In this document: piece after piece, positions 9,165 through 17,670 of the stretch | Layout of the letters: every line of letters starts with the position of its first letter | Numbering within the stretch: position 1 is the stretch's first letter | From: Erwinia tracheiphila | Lineage (GTDB): Bacteria; Pseudomonadota; Gammaproteobacteria; Enterobacterales; Enterobacteriaceae | Direction: 5' to 3' | Length of the DNA: 64,000 nt | Assembly (NCBI RefSeq): GCF_021365465.1 | Contig: NZ_CP089932.1 | Span: forward strand, 3,968,001 to 4,032,000 | Position numbers and translations under genes: made by a program | The notes under the pieces: model-generated | Told to the model about the DNA's origin: nothing | Database searches by the model: none | What the model saw: only the letters and a program-made list of their open reading frames with translations

Positions 9165-9188
9165 GCAGGTGCCGCGGCACCTGTTTTT
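9165..9188 (+). terminator. Rho-independent terminator after the thioesterase gene
   Basis: A perfect palindrome CAGGTGCCG/CGGCACCTG (9166-9183) runs directly into TTTTT (9184-9188) on the plus strand. It ends the plus-strand transcript coming from hrcU and the two enzyme genes. Confidence 0.85.
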
Positions 9189-9494
9189 ACGGGTTACATA
9201 ACAGAGTTAACGATATCACCCTGTCAGACGCGCGGTTTAACATTAACCTGCACGGGCATAGCTGGCCATTCCGTCACTGACCTTATTGGTTATGTGCGGG
9301 AAACAGTATGGGTATTATTTAGCGTTTTTTTATTTTTTAAATAGCCATTTGATATAAAGTGCCATACCGATGATTGAGAAAAAGCTATATATTCACAGGA
9401 GCCTAATAATATTTATTCTGTTCTGCCTGCCAGTGCCTTTCCCACACCAGAAACCACCGCTCCTTTAACCAAAATAGAATACAGAGACTCTGTT
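9189..9494. other. Non-coding stretch
   Basis: About 300 bases between the terminator and the next small ORF. The second half is AT-rich. I see no hrp box (no GGAACC-type -35), no repeat and no plausible gene. Confidence 0.5.
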
Positions 9495-9824
9495 ATGAAG
9501 ATTATTACCTTTGCTCGCGCCTTTCTCTTTCATAGCACTGCCGCTGCAGCCAAACGGGCATCTTCTGATAAAAAATATGCGCCTTTTGCAGAAAAAATCA
9601 TTTCCGCTAAGAAAAATCTCACTAATACCCGAATAAAGAAATATGACAGTTTGTTGGAGACAGTTAAAAAAATCAAACTTGCCGATTATAATGGCACTGG
9701 CGACACCGTCACTCACGTAGCCAGCAAAAACTGTCATGCCGCTGTGTTAGAAGAAATTAAAGTCCAGCTTGCCGGGCAGCCGGCTAAAATTAACAATGCT
9801 CAGAGCACACATCGTCTTATCTGA
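9495..9824 (+). CDS. Hypothetical small protein next to hrpK
   Basis: A 109-residue lysine- and alanine-rich protein I do not recognise. The N-terminus (MKIITFARAFLFHSTAAAAK) has a short hydrophobic patch followed by Ser/Ala. The middle (about 35-60) is basic and helical, and the C-terminal ~30 residues are mixed. The ribosome site is weak (CAGAGAC). It converges on hrpK and lies inside the Hrp region, so it could be a secreted or chaperone-like accessory, but there is no direct evidence. It may also be a fortuitous frame. Confidence 0.4.
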   Translation: MKIITFARAFLFHSTAAAAKRASSDKKYAPFAEKIISAKKNLTNTRIKKYDSLLETVKKIKLADYNGTGDTVTHVASKNCHAAVLEEIKVQLAGQPAKINNAQSTHRLI

Positions 9825-9876
9825 CAGAGTAGTCTTTAAAGCAAAACGCTATAATAATGGGCTTTGCCGTTCAAAT

Positions 9877-9900
9877 ACCAGGGGGATGTTTCCCCCTGGT
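9877..9900 (-). terminator. Hairpin 3' of hrpK, probable terminator
   Basis: A perfect 10-bp stem ACCAGGGGGA/TCCCCCTGGT with a 4-base loop, 12 bp past the hrpK stop codon. The following T-tract on the minus strand is poor (ATTTG), so termination may be inefficient or the hairpin may act on both strands between the two convergent genes. Confidence 0.6.
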
Positions 9901-9911
9901 AGAAATGAATG

Positions 9912-12287
9912 TTAATGCGCTTTAGGAATACCGAACTGATCCAGTACCGGGTCAACATTGTGATCAAAGCGCTTTTGTTCTTTATGTTTATTAACCGCAT
10001 CGACAATCGCGCTGATACCAAAACCAATCGCCAGCGCACCGTCAATAAACCAACCAACCGGTCCCGCCGCCGCGCCGATGGCACTGGCCGCTGCCATGGC
10101 CGTACCTTCTCCGGCAACCATGCCAACGGCACGTCCCGCCGTCATGCCGACCAAGCGTCCGAAGCTGGCTGTCGCCTCACGCCCGGTGCTTTTTAACGTG
10201 GTGTCCACAACGAATTTGGTCAGTTCACTCCCACCACGTACGCCATCGTAAATCGCTTTCGCGGCAGCGGCTTTTTGACCGTGCGCGAGCATGCTTGAAA
10301 CAGAGAACAGTCCCGCAACGCCTGCCGCACTGCCCATGCCGGTTTTCATCAGCCCTTTCATACCGACTGCCGATCCATCTTTGTTCAACGTCTTGTTAAG
10401 GGACTCCAGCATCTCTTTACCGCTCATTTTTTTCACATCGCCAGACAGCAGCCCCGACTGTTTAAGGGTTTTCAGCATCTCCACCCCTCTTTTACCAACC
10501 TTCAGCGCATCCATTACTGCCGCAGTGTAGCCGTCCTGCGCCACTGAGGTAACTTCTTTCGGCAGCACCGATTCATAAAGCGATTTTTTCATGTCGGACA
10601 GCGACAGAATTTGCAGCGCGTCCGCGTGCTTGCCTTTGATGTTGTCTTTCACATACCCCCCTTCAGCAATTTGTTGCTGCCAGGCGGTGGTCAGCTGCTG
10701 CCTTAATGCAGGCTGTTTGTCGACAACTTCTTTTGCTGTCGGCACACTATCGCCGCGCAATACATGCTGCAGGTTGAGTTCGTCATTCAACCCCCCGATC
10801 GCATCGCTATAGTCCGGAGCGGATTTTTTATCCTTTTTCCCGGCCTGCAAACGCTGCATATCATCACTGAGGGTTTTACCGGAGGCGACCTCTCCATATC
10901 GTTTATCCATCGCCTGACGCAGCCCCTTATCACCGTTAATCAGCGAGCGGGTCTGTGCTGGCACCGCTTTGTTCAGGTAACTTTTAACGTCCGTGTCGTT
11001 TTGTAACTGGTCGATTTTCTCGTTCAGGGCCTGTTCCGTTTTTTGTGTTTTGCGCAGACGGTGCCCGGCCTGTACCGATGTCAGCGTCTGTTGCAGTTTC
11101 ACCATTACCGCCGCTTTTTCTGCTCCGCTGTAATTTTCAGGATGCGCGAAGACATCTTTATTCAGGCGGCTGGTGTCAACATTCGCGGTGGCATTGACCA
11201 GCGAGGCATGACCGATCAGGCGGGCAAAGGAACCACCGTCAGTGGGCGCCTGCTTTTTAATCCAGTCGTCGATATTCTTCGTGCTGAAACGCTTGTCGGG
11301 GCCATGTTCCGCCAGCTTTTTACCGGTGACGCCGCCCTGATCAAGCTCGCCAAGCAGACCCGGCGTCGAAAAACTGCTGGCAGCCTGTCGCAGTGACCCC
11401 GCCAGTCCCTGATTTTTTTTTACCAGGTTGTTGAGATCGTCCAGCGACATATCCCTTCCCGCTTTGCCATTTTCAAGTCCGGCAAACCGCAATACCGGCG
11501 CATTGGCACGCAGTATGGCCGCCTCGGTCACCATCTGAAGAGATCCCTCATCTGCGTTCGGATTCTTTTTCATGTAGTTCGAGATATCTTTATCCGCCGC
11601 GTCCCGCGCTTTGTTCATACGCGAAATAAAGCCTTTGTAGTCGCCTTTAGTGACTTTCCCATCGGGATTATCGCCGTGTTTACCGGCATCGATAGCATTC
11701 TTCAACGCCGGGTTCGCATTGATGTATGCCTGTGCACGCTGCGCATTCGGACCGCCATCCAGCACCATCTTCGCCGCCGCCATCGGGCGATTAAGTTCTT
11801 TTTCCGCCTGTAAGCGCTGGTCAGCAGGCAGGTTCGCAACCATCGGTTCCCATTTTTTTAATTTGTCAGGCGAGGAATAGGGCGAGTTATCAAGAAAATC
11901 ACCTGAGTGATCGGCAGCTGCTGTCTTATAAGAAGCCGGGGCCCCCGCCGGTGCAGAGGTTGATTCTGTCAGGCTGAGGATGCCGGATGCCGTGCCTGCC
12001 TGGCGGGTTTGAGTTGTTGCGCCAGAATTGCAGCTCTGCAGCGATGTTTTGGTACCCGTCGGGAGTTTCGTTGCATCCCCTGTTTGCGAAACCATCATTT
12101 GCGAAATAGTTCTGAAAAAGCCAGTTAGCATCGCCGCAACCATTACCTCCTGCTGCTGGCTGGATGACATATCAAACTGGATATTCTGCCCTGATGCAGG
12201 CGTCTTTGCCACCGTCTGCGTCGTGGCGGTTTCAGGCGAGATAAGTGAATTTTGGTTTAGAGATGATGGTATTGACGAAATGCGCAT
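9912..12287 (-). CDS. hrpK: HrpK, putative type III translocator (HrpF/NolX/HrpK family)
   Basis: A 791-residue protein of the HrpK/HrpF family, secreted by the T3S pathway and thought to help build the translocation pore in the plant membrane. The N-terminal ~130 residues are Ser/Thr/Gln-rich, typical of a T3S signal and disordered leader. A long helical middle follows. The C-terminal part has Ala/Gly-rich hydrophobic segments (about 640-770), suited to membrane insertion. An EF-hand-like loop, GDNPDGKVTKGD, lies at residues 205-216. The frame opens 34 codons further upstream, but ATG 12287 is preceded by AGGGGA and starts the typical MRISSIPSSL export signal. It is the border gene of the Hrp cluster and convergent with it. 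Confidence 0.85.
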   Translation of the reverse strand: MRISSIPSSLNQNSLISPETATTQTVAKTPASGQNIQFDMSSSQQQEVMVAAMLTGFFRTISQMMVSQTGDATKLPTGTKTSLQSCNSGATTQTRQAGTASGILSLTESTSAPAGAPASYKTAAADHSGDFLDNSPYSSPDKLKKWEPMVANLPADQRLQAEKELNRPMAAAKMVLDGGPNAQRAQAYINANPALKNAIDAGKHGDNPDGKVTKGDYKGFISRMNKARDAADKDISNYMKKNPNADEGSLQMVTEAAILRANAPVLRFAGLENGKAGRDMSLDDLNNLVKKNQGLAGSLRQAASSFSTPGLLGELDQGGVTGKKLAEHGPDKRFSTKNIDDWIKKQAPTDGGSFARLIGHASLVNATANVDTSRLNKDVFAHPENYSGAEKAAVMVKLQQTLTSVQAGHRLRKTQKTEQALNEKIDQLQNDTDVKSYLNKAVPAQTRSLINGDKGLRQAMDKRYGEVASGKTLSDDMQRLQAGKKDKKSAPDYSDAIGGLNDELNLQHVLRGDSVPTAKEVVDKQPALRQQLTTAWQQQIAEGGYVKDNIKGKHADALQILSLSDMKKSLYESVLPKEVTSVAQDGYTAAVMDALKVGKRGVEMLKTLKQSGLLSGDVKKMSGKEMLESLNKTLNKDGSAVGMKGLMKTGMGSAAGVAGLFSVSSMLAHGQKAAAAKAIYDGVRGGSELTKFVVDTTLKSTGREATASFGRLVGMTAGRAVGMVAGEGTAMAAASAIGAAAGPVGWFIDGALAIGFGISAIVDAVNKHKEQKRFDHNVDPVLDQFGIPKAH

Positions 12288-12346
12288 ACTGATTTCCCCT
12301 AATAAAAAACCGTCGCTAAAAGCAAAAAAAGATTTCTTTCCATTGG

Positions 12347-12375
12347 TTATGTTACCGCCTGTGAAAATGGGTTCC
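12347..12375 (-). promoter_or_regulatory. Weak candidate HrpL promoter before hrpK
   Basis: On the minus strand GGAACC stands at 12375-12370, a perfect HrpL -35 element. It is about 82 bases upstream of the hrpK start, the normal distance. With a 16-base spacer the -10 position reads AACATAA, which departs from CCACnnA at three of the five fixed positions. Either the box is degenerate or the match is chance. Confidence 0.35.
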
Positions 12376-12795
12376 AATTTATGCCTCATTTAGCAATTTA
12401 TGACACTTTATGCTGTACTGGAGGTAAATTTAGGTTTTAATAACCAACCTGTTCAGGCGCTGGCCAGCATTGACGTCATATCGTGGGAACGCGTCTGGGT
12501 GTACGGACACGCCGCAAAGATAAGGGGGTATGTAAATTAATATGAAGATGCTTTATTAATTTTTATTGTTTTAGCCCTGACAACGTTATTTGATTCTTTA
12601 TTTTTCAATATCCATCTGATTTATTGCGTACGGTAAATAATAATGACTTCAAAACATTATTTATTTAATCTTATAGACAGCGTTTTTTAGGGATATAAAA
12701 CCTGCGTCTTTTCACCTTTTTATTTGCCTTATGCGACATTTTATTACCATCTACAAATGTTTTATGTACCCACGCCAGAGTAACCGGTTCCACAG
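12376..12795. other. AT-rich intergenic region between hrpK and bluF remnant
   Basis: About 420 bases, markedly AT-rich from 12530 to 12740. It separates the Hrp cluster from the broken bluF gene and marks the edge of the Hrp block. I see no gene, strong hairpin or repeat here. Confidence 0.5.
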
Positions 12796-13907
12796 ATGCT
12801 GACCACCATCATTTATCGCCGCCACATTTCTGGCTTTGTTCCCACCAAGGCACTTTCCGGGATGGTTGAGGCGGCAAGCCTGTTTAACGCGTCATATGAC
12901 GTGACAGGCATTCTTTTATTTAATGGCACACATTTTTTCAGCTGCCCTAAGGCCCGGAGCAAGGTGTTCTCACTGTTTATCAACATATTTGTCAGGATCG
13001 CCGCCACCACAACGTTGTGGAGCTGATGCGCGACTATGCTCTCTTCCGCCGGTTCGGTAATACCGGAATGGAACTGTTTGATTTACGTGAACACGATCTC
13101 TCGTTGGTGCTTCAGGCCGTGCCTGATAAAGGCACGTCGAAATATCAGCTTATTTATGATGACCACGCACTGAAGTTCTTGCGCGCCTTTGTCGAATCAC
13201 GCGAGAAAGAAAATTATTATGAAGTCCAGCCTGCCGGGATGTGGGAGTTCATCACTGACACCTGCGGCTTGCGTTGCCCGGAAGGAAAAACATCGCTTTG
13301 CGACCTGTTATTGACCCGATGGCCCGGCTGGTTACCGCCATCGAAGTTTTCCTGCTTCCGTCTGGCGGTAAAGCCGATATCGCCGCGTTTCGTGCGGCAA
13401 TTATTGAAGCAGCTAACGTATGCGCACCCGCAATGACGCTTCAGATTAGCGGACTACCCGTGGCTGTGCTGATGATGGACGATGCGGTACGCATGATAGT
13501 CTCAGAAATCGTTGCCGCCGGACTGGTTACTGAACAGGTAGTGATTGGCGTAAGTGAAACAGACGTTATCACCCAGCTGGATAAGTTTTCCGAGGCTGTT
13601 CACGCATTGAAAGCAGCAGATATCAGCCTGTCACTTGATGACTTTGTCCGTGGTTCTGCCGGGCTATCGCTGTTAACCCGCATTCAGCCTGATCGCATCA
13701 GGATTGATGCCAGTATCTCCTCACAGGTTGACCGAAGTGGTCCGGCCAGGCCGTGGTGCAGGCGATTATCAAATGCTGTTCTGCACTTGAAATTCTGGTG
13801 ATGGTAACGGGTATTGCCAGGGCAGAAGAGTGGCTGGTGGCGTTATACATTTTCAGGGCAAACTTTTTACGCCTGAAAAGAAAAAGAATAAGCATAACCT
13901 GTATTAG
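12796..13907 (+). pseudogene. bluF: bluF (ycgF) BLUF-EAL photoreceptor, frameshifted
   Basis: Three frames together spell a BluF protein, the blue-light sensor that relieves BluR repression in E. coli. The BLUF domain starts as MLTTIIYRRH and runs to GILLFNGTHFF, then loses frame near 12945. It continues in a second frame as VELMRDYALFRRFGNTGMEL (from about 13020) to FITD. A second shift near 13270 leads into the degenerate EAL domain (RPVIDPMARL to LTRIQPDRIRID). A third shift near 13740 precedes the family-typical tail FQGKLFTPEKKK, ending with TAG at 13905-13907. The flavin-contacting Gln region after HFF is lost in the first shift. At least three indels make this a clear pseudogene. Confidence 0.9.
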
Positions 13908-13939
13908 CTCAGACCTGATCTGACCGTTACCGGTTATTT

Positions 13940-15090
13940 ATACAGGTGTCTGTCGGATTACATCCGGTTCAGATCCTTTTCTGCACAGACACGTTTTCCA
14001 TCAGGTAACCTGGCCACTGGCGTTCGCCCGCCGCACATTTTCCCCTGATGAGTCCGCTCATTATTGTCATGCCACAATCCGTTGTCCGGATCCATTTGCA
14101 GGCTCTCCCGCTCCCCATATGACTTCTTGCGGAACGTGACCTGATAAAAATCCTGCAAAATCGTTTTATGGAAGCGCTCACCGATGCCGTTGGTCTGTGG
14201 GGACATCGCCTTCGTTTTTGTATGGGCGATATCGTTGATGGCCAGATAAAGCTGGTAATCATGCTGCTCCACCTTACCACAGTACTCCGTTCCCCTGTCG
14301 GTCAGTCTTCTCAGCACCGGCAGCCCCTGAGCCTCACAGAACGGCAGTACCCGATCATTTAGCAGGCCGGCGGCGGTGTTCGGCGTTTTACTCGTATACC
14401 GCTTGCAGTGCGCCACTTTCGGGTACGTATCCACGAACGTCTGCGGGCAGATACGGCCCACACCTTTCAGATCGCCAGCACAGAAGGTGTCCTGCGACCC
14501 GGGATAGCCCGGGTGAGCGGTCTCGATTTCGCCGCTGGCCTCATCATCATGCGCCTTTTTCTCCAGCGCGGCGATTGGGGCACCGGTAAGCACGATACCT
14601 TCTCTGGCGAACTTTTCCTCAGGTGCCTTCAGGCGTTTACGGAAGCTCTCCAGGTCGTGTCGCTGCCATATGGCGCGCACGCCGCTGCCGGAGGTAAACA
14701 CGCCTTTTTTACGCAGCTCATCACTGGTCCTGTGCTGCCCGGGGGCCGGGAACTCAACGGCGTACTCAACAACCGCGCGTTCAGTGGCTTCGTCGGCGCG
14801 GTTCGTCAGGTTGGGAACCCGGCGGTTCTGGTTAACCAGCGCGTCAATGCCGCCTTCTTCGTCAGCTCCTGATAACGGTAGAAGGTGTCGCGTGACACGC
14901 CCGTGCTCTTGCAGGCTGTTGAGACGTTACCGGGTTATTCGGCGAGATTGAGCAGGCCGGCTTTGTGTTTGATGATGGGATTGTGAGTATGGAGCATGAG
15001 GGTGACCTCGCGTTTTGTTTAAGGTTTCGACACCCATATCAAAACCTGTAACTCTCAATCTTTCAGGGTCCGGTGTCAGATTACGTCGCG
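13940..15090 (-). mobile_element. IS481-family element, degenerate
   Basis: A decayed insertion sequence of about 1.1 kb carrying a broken DDE transposase on the minus strand, inserted between the bluF remnant and the ariR-like gene. Sequence near both ends is related (TGTAATCCGACA on one side, CGTAATCTGACA on the other), but clean terminal inverted repeats and a target duplication could not be fixed, so the limits are approximate. Confidence 0.7.
13958..14997 (-). pseudogene. IS481-family transposase, broken
   Basis: The N-terminus begins at ATG 14997 (MLHTHNPIIKHKAGLLNLAE) and hits TAA after 20 codons. A helix-turn-helix region is then readable in other frames (for example CKSTGVSRDTFYRY). 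The catalytic part (to 13958) is one open frame of about 247 codons. It retains the DDE core: Asp in VDTYPKVAH, Asp in LTDRGTEYCG, and Glu in GIGERFHKTIL. Many substitutions against the usual family sequence and the N-terminal breaks mean it is inactive. Confidence 0.8.
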
Positions 15091-15236
15091 ACTAATACAC
15101 ATAAGCAATCAATTGCGTGGCCAGAATACCGCGACTGTTTTTAACAGCTAACACCTGTTGGGCAACTTATGCCACATCTGGCCGAACGCCAGCTCCCTTT
15201 ACGCGAGCTTAATCGCGTAAAAAACGAAAGCTTTCG

Positions 15237-15524
15237 TCACCGCATTTTTATGTGCTTATCCTGTGAACACCCTACGACCAGCTTCAGACAGCTTCTGAGC
15301 AGGTCCAGTTCATCGGGGTTGGTGGCGCTATCAAGTTCACCGATTAAAAAGATAATAAGGGCTTTGCTGGTAATACGCCCTTTTTCGGCCAGCAGGCCTT
15401 TAATAATCTTTCCAAGCACTTCTTTTTCAGCGGCGTATTGATCGTCCGCCGCCATAATGCAGGCGTAAATTTCTGTTCTTGTTGTTATCTGTTGCATGAC
15501 TGTGTGTTTCTCAGAATAGGCCAT
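15237..15524 (-). CDS. ariR: AriR/YmgB-like biofilm and acid-resistance regulator
   Basis: A 95-residue (or 86 if started at ATG 15497) small helical protein matching the YmgB/AriR family: the core EKEVLGKIIKGLLAEKGRIT then KALIIFLIGELDSA aligns with E. coli AriR (EESAVLGQAVTNLM then NIILSLIHSLETT). In E. coli it is a small connector protein affecting the Rcs phosphorelay, biofilm matrix and acid resistance. It is third in the ycgZ-ymgA-ariR order. The C-terminus VVGCSQDKHIKMR is longer than usual. Neither start has a strong ribosome site. Function is inferred from family only. Confidence 0.72.
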   Translation of the reverse strand: MAYSEKHTVMQQITTRTEIYACIMAADDQYAAEKEVLGKIIKGLLAEKGRITSKALIIFLIGELDSATNPDELDLLRSCLKLVVGCSQDKHIKMR

Positions 15525-15557
15525 TTATTCATAACCCGATCGTTATCTGATAAAGGA

Positions 15558-15836
15558 TCAGTGTCTTGTCGGGCTGCCAGTCGCACCGGACAGGCGTAAT
15601 ATAGTGCCGGAATTATCCAAGCTGATGCTGCCGGAAGTACCACGCGAGGCCATCCCCGCCTTCACTTCCTTAATTGCCATTTCCACAATGCGCACTTCGA
15701 CGTCACCGACATCCAGCGCTGCTCGCAGTTTCCCCAGTAGCGAACCCCATGAAATGGCCTCATCCCGTGCCAGCAACTCCATTACGGCTTCGCCGATGAG
15801 GATGTCACAGAGTTTGTCGTCGTCATTGTTTTTCAT
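15558..15836 (-). CDS. ymgA: YmgA-like two-component connector protein
   Basis: A 92-residue acidic protein. The segment ILIGEAVMELLARDEAISWG and the following helix align with E. coli YmgA (TGQAVLQILR...). YmgA, with YcgZ and AriR, feeds the BluR/BluF light-temperature signal into the Rcs phosphorelay. The C-terminal third is Gly/Ser-rich. The start has AGAGACAGG just upstream. It lies between ycgZ and the ariR-like gene on the same strand, 33 bp from the latter, so one transcript is likely. The assignment is weaker than for ycgZ and depends in part on operon order. Confidence 0.62.
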   Translation of the reverse strand: MKNNDDDKLCDILIGEAVMELLARDEAISWGSLLGKLRAALDVGDVEVRIVEMAIKEVKAGMASRGTSGSISLDNSGTILRLSGATGSPTRH

Positions 15837-15897
15837 AACCTGTCTCTTAACGCATTCACACTGGCTACAAAAACGGGATCAAAACTTTACTGCCGAA

Positions 15898-16137
15898 TTA
15901 CTGACGGAAAAGCAGATTGAACAGTTCATGATAGTGCCGTTCTTCTTCAGGACCGGACGCCAGTTCAAAACGTTTTAGCAATTTACAGCAAATAGCCTTA
16001 CGGTTAAGATTCTGTCCTGAACGTAAAATCTCAACCACGATAGCTCCCAATGTTTCCTGCTGTGACGGTAAGGAGACCTTGCTGAAGTAGGCAGCAATAT
16101 CGCTGGAAGAGTTGGGCAAGCTGGATGTCTGGCGCAT
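15898..16137 (-). CDS. ycgZ: YcgZ connector protein
   Basis: A 79-residue protein closely matching E. coli YcgZ: the core FSKVSLPSQQETLGAIVVEI aligns with YFAKANLHTQQETLGEIVTEI, and the end ERHYHELFNLLF matches KHYNALIGLLF. The open frame extends to a TTG at 16164, but ATG 16137 is preceded by GGGAA and gives the family length. In E. coli ycgZ is the first gene of the operon repressed by BluR and induced by blue light and cold. Here the operon survives although bluF is broken; no bluR gene is in the window. Confidence 0.85.
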   Translation of the reverse strand: MRQTSSLPNSSSDIAAYFSKVSLPSQQETLGAIVVEILRSGQNLNRKAICCKLLKRFELASGPEEERHYHELFNLLFRQ

Positions 16138-16209
16138 GAATGTTCCCAAGTTTGTTTGAAGCAATGTGTTTAATGTTGGTTAAAGTTATACAAATTTAGA
16201 AAAATTGCA

Positions 16210-16221
16210 CAGAAATTTCTG
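16210..16221. promoter_or_regulatory. Palindrome upstream of ycgZ, possible operator
   Basis: CAGAAATTTCTG, a perfect 12-bp palindrome, lies about 73 bases before the ycgZ start, where an operator could sit. A -10-like TATAAC follows on the minus strand. Whether a MerR-type repressor such as BluR binds it is unknown. Confidence 0.25.
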
Positions 16222-17014
16222 AAAATTAATCACGTCATTAACTTCATCAGAAAAACCAATTAATAACAAAGCATTATCATACATTACAATCACAAGCCGT
16301 AATCAATTCCCCCCGTTTTATCCTGGTACAAAGTTATTTCTCGTAAGAGGATTCCATTGTTTTCCATTTTCTAGGGGCAATTTGAACGTTGCACACGCCC
16401 CGGAGCCCGGACAGCAGCGAATATTTTTTCCAAAAAACAGGGGTGCCTTGCCCGGTGCTTTCTCACCAACAAAGATAATCAGAGGGAATGTGCTTAATGA
16501 CGCTTTCCTGTCAGCCCGGCAGGCTGTTAGTAGCCCCACAGAGGGCTACTAACAGCCTTAAAAAAATCTCTGTTCGTGTTGTAAAGTGCAAACCAATAAG
16601 GCAGAGTCAAACCTGTTGATGGGCGCGCCTGAAGACGTATTTTTGGGTGAGGAAGAATATTGACACCCGAACAATATAGTCAGTTTTTTATACCGACATC
16701 ATCAGTCTGTCATTAAAAACAGCATACTAATTTTCTGCGGTGCCGCGCTAAAGACATCTACAGGAGCCAGAAAGGGCCTTAAAATACGCTCAGAGTCCAT
16801 TACCGGCAGGTTATCAGACCAGATTAATGCACGTCGACAAGAATGCTTATCCGGCAGGGTTTTAATCTGAGAGCAAAAATTCGCCTTTACATAAGTCGCC
16901 CACCTCAGCAGCGAACTAAAGCATCCTCTGTCGTCAGCATTCAATCCAAAGACAATAAAGCAGAACCTGAATAGGTTGGTAACCACGTCCACGGAAGGGA
17001 GATTTTAATCTGGC
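16222..17014. other. Gene-free stretch between ycgZ and IS200
   Basis: Nearly 800 bases with no gene I can support. Two minus-strand open frames (16318-16539 and 16702-16992) lack ribosome sites and recognisable sequence. The one notable structure is a perfect long hairpin at 16521-16558. This is the junction between the bluF/ycgZ block and the lpd terminator, where E. coli has yacH and acnB instead. Confidence 0.5.
16521..16558. repeat. Perfect 16-bp inverted repeat
   Basis: AGGCTGTTAGTAGCCC at 16521-16536 and its exact complement at 16543-16558, with a 6-base loop. On the plus strand it is followed by TTAAAAAAA and not by a T-tract, so it is not a standard terminator for that strand. On the minus strand the T-tract would precede the hairpin. 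It could be a remnant of a mobile element end. Confidence 0.7.
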
Positions 17015-17651
17015 AGTAAAAAACCACCTGCATAGCAGGTGGCATTGATTTCCCCCCACAGGGGCGCACTAAGTCCAGACTCAGAGAGCCTTCCCTTCAC
17101 ACTGCTTTCAGTGGAGGCTAGCTCTCTTCAACTTCATGTTTTTCCTGATACTTCACGTACTTTATTATCATTTCTTCGTTTATACCTACGGTATCGACAC
17201 AATAACCTCTTGCCCAAAAATCATTCCCCCGCTGCTTGTTCTTACGCAGGCAGGGAAATTTACTGAACAATCGAAGGGCTGTTTTACCCTTTAAGTCGCC
17301 TGTTACATGGGAAATCGAAAGCCGTGGAGGCACTTTTACCCGCAAAGGGACATGGTCTGTCTGGTCATTCAGCTCCATTACTTCTATCCCGGGCTGCTCA
17401 CCTGAGATCCTTATCTGCTTACAGACCTCTTTACCAACATTGTTCCTGAGGATGCGAAACCGGTACCTGGGTGTCCATACGATGTGATATTGACAACACC
17501 AGGGCACATGAGATGCTTTCTGGAATCTACTCATGGTTAAATCCCTGGTAGTTATGGGGATAACAGATTCGGATTTTCCCATGAGTAGCATGACTGGCAA
17601 AGCCAACTTATTGCTGACTACCTCCACAGGAGGTGGTGTTCATGCAGGGAT
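17015..17651 (-). mobile_element. IS200/IS605-family element, copy A
   Basis: A 637-bp element nearly identical to the one at 62066-62702. The low-coordinate end carries the subterminal hairpin CCACCTGC-ATA-GCAGGTGG (17023-17041). The other end reads CCCTGCATGAACACC on the minus strand. There is no target duplication, as expected for this family. It sits in the T-tract of the lpd terminator (flank TTTTT). It contains only tnpA. Confidence 0.88.
17118..17534 (-). CDS. tnpA: IS200-type TnpA transposase, copy A (altered HUH motif)
   Basis: A 138-residue Y1-type transposase. The start was placed at MSRFQKASH (17534); the frame is open upstream to 17627. The YHIVWTPRYRFR and WARGYCVDTVG motifs are typical. 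The metal-binding HUH motif, normally DHVHLLVKVPP, reads DHVPLRVKVPP: the second His is Pro. The likely nucleophile Tyr region (EEMIIKYVKYQE) is kept. The frame ends early at a TAG where copy B has CAG. The protein is probably inactive. Confidence 0.75.
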   Translation of the reverse strand: MSRFQKASHVPWCCQYHIVWTPRYRFRILRNNVGKEVCKQIRISGEQPGIEVMELNDQTDHVPLRVKVPPRLSISHVTGDLKGKTALRLFSKFPCLRKNKQRGNDFWARGYCVDTVGINEEMIIKYVKYQEKHEVEES

Positions 17652-17669
17652 AAAAAGGCTGCCCCCGGA
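17652..17669 (-). terminator. T-tract and 3' arm of the lpd terminator, cut off by IS4
   Basis: On the minus strand TCCGGGGGCAG is followed by CCTTTTT. It is complementary, with one mismatch, to CTGCTCCCGGA at 19125-19115. The two arms would have formed the lpd terminator but are now separated by 1.4 kb of IS4. Confidence 0.6.
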
Positions 17670-17670
17670 C

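Noticed and set aside
16318..16992. Two minus-strand frames in the gap before IS200 (73 and 96 codons)
   Set aside because: Weak or non-ATG starts, no ribosome sites and no recognisable family; one overlaps the perfect hairpin.
17236..17487. Plus-strand frame inside IS200 (and its twin at 62287-62538)
   Set aside because: Antisense shadow of tnpA repeated only because the element is repeated.
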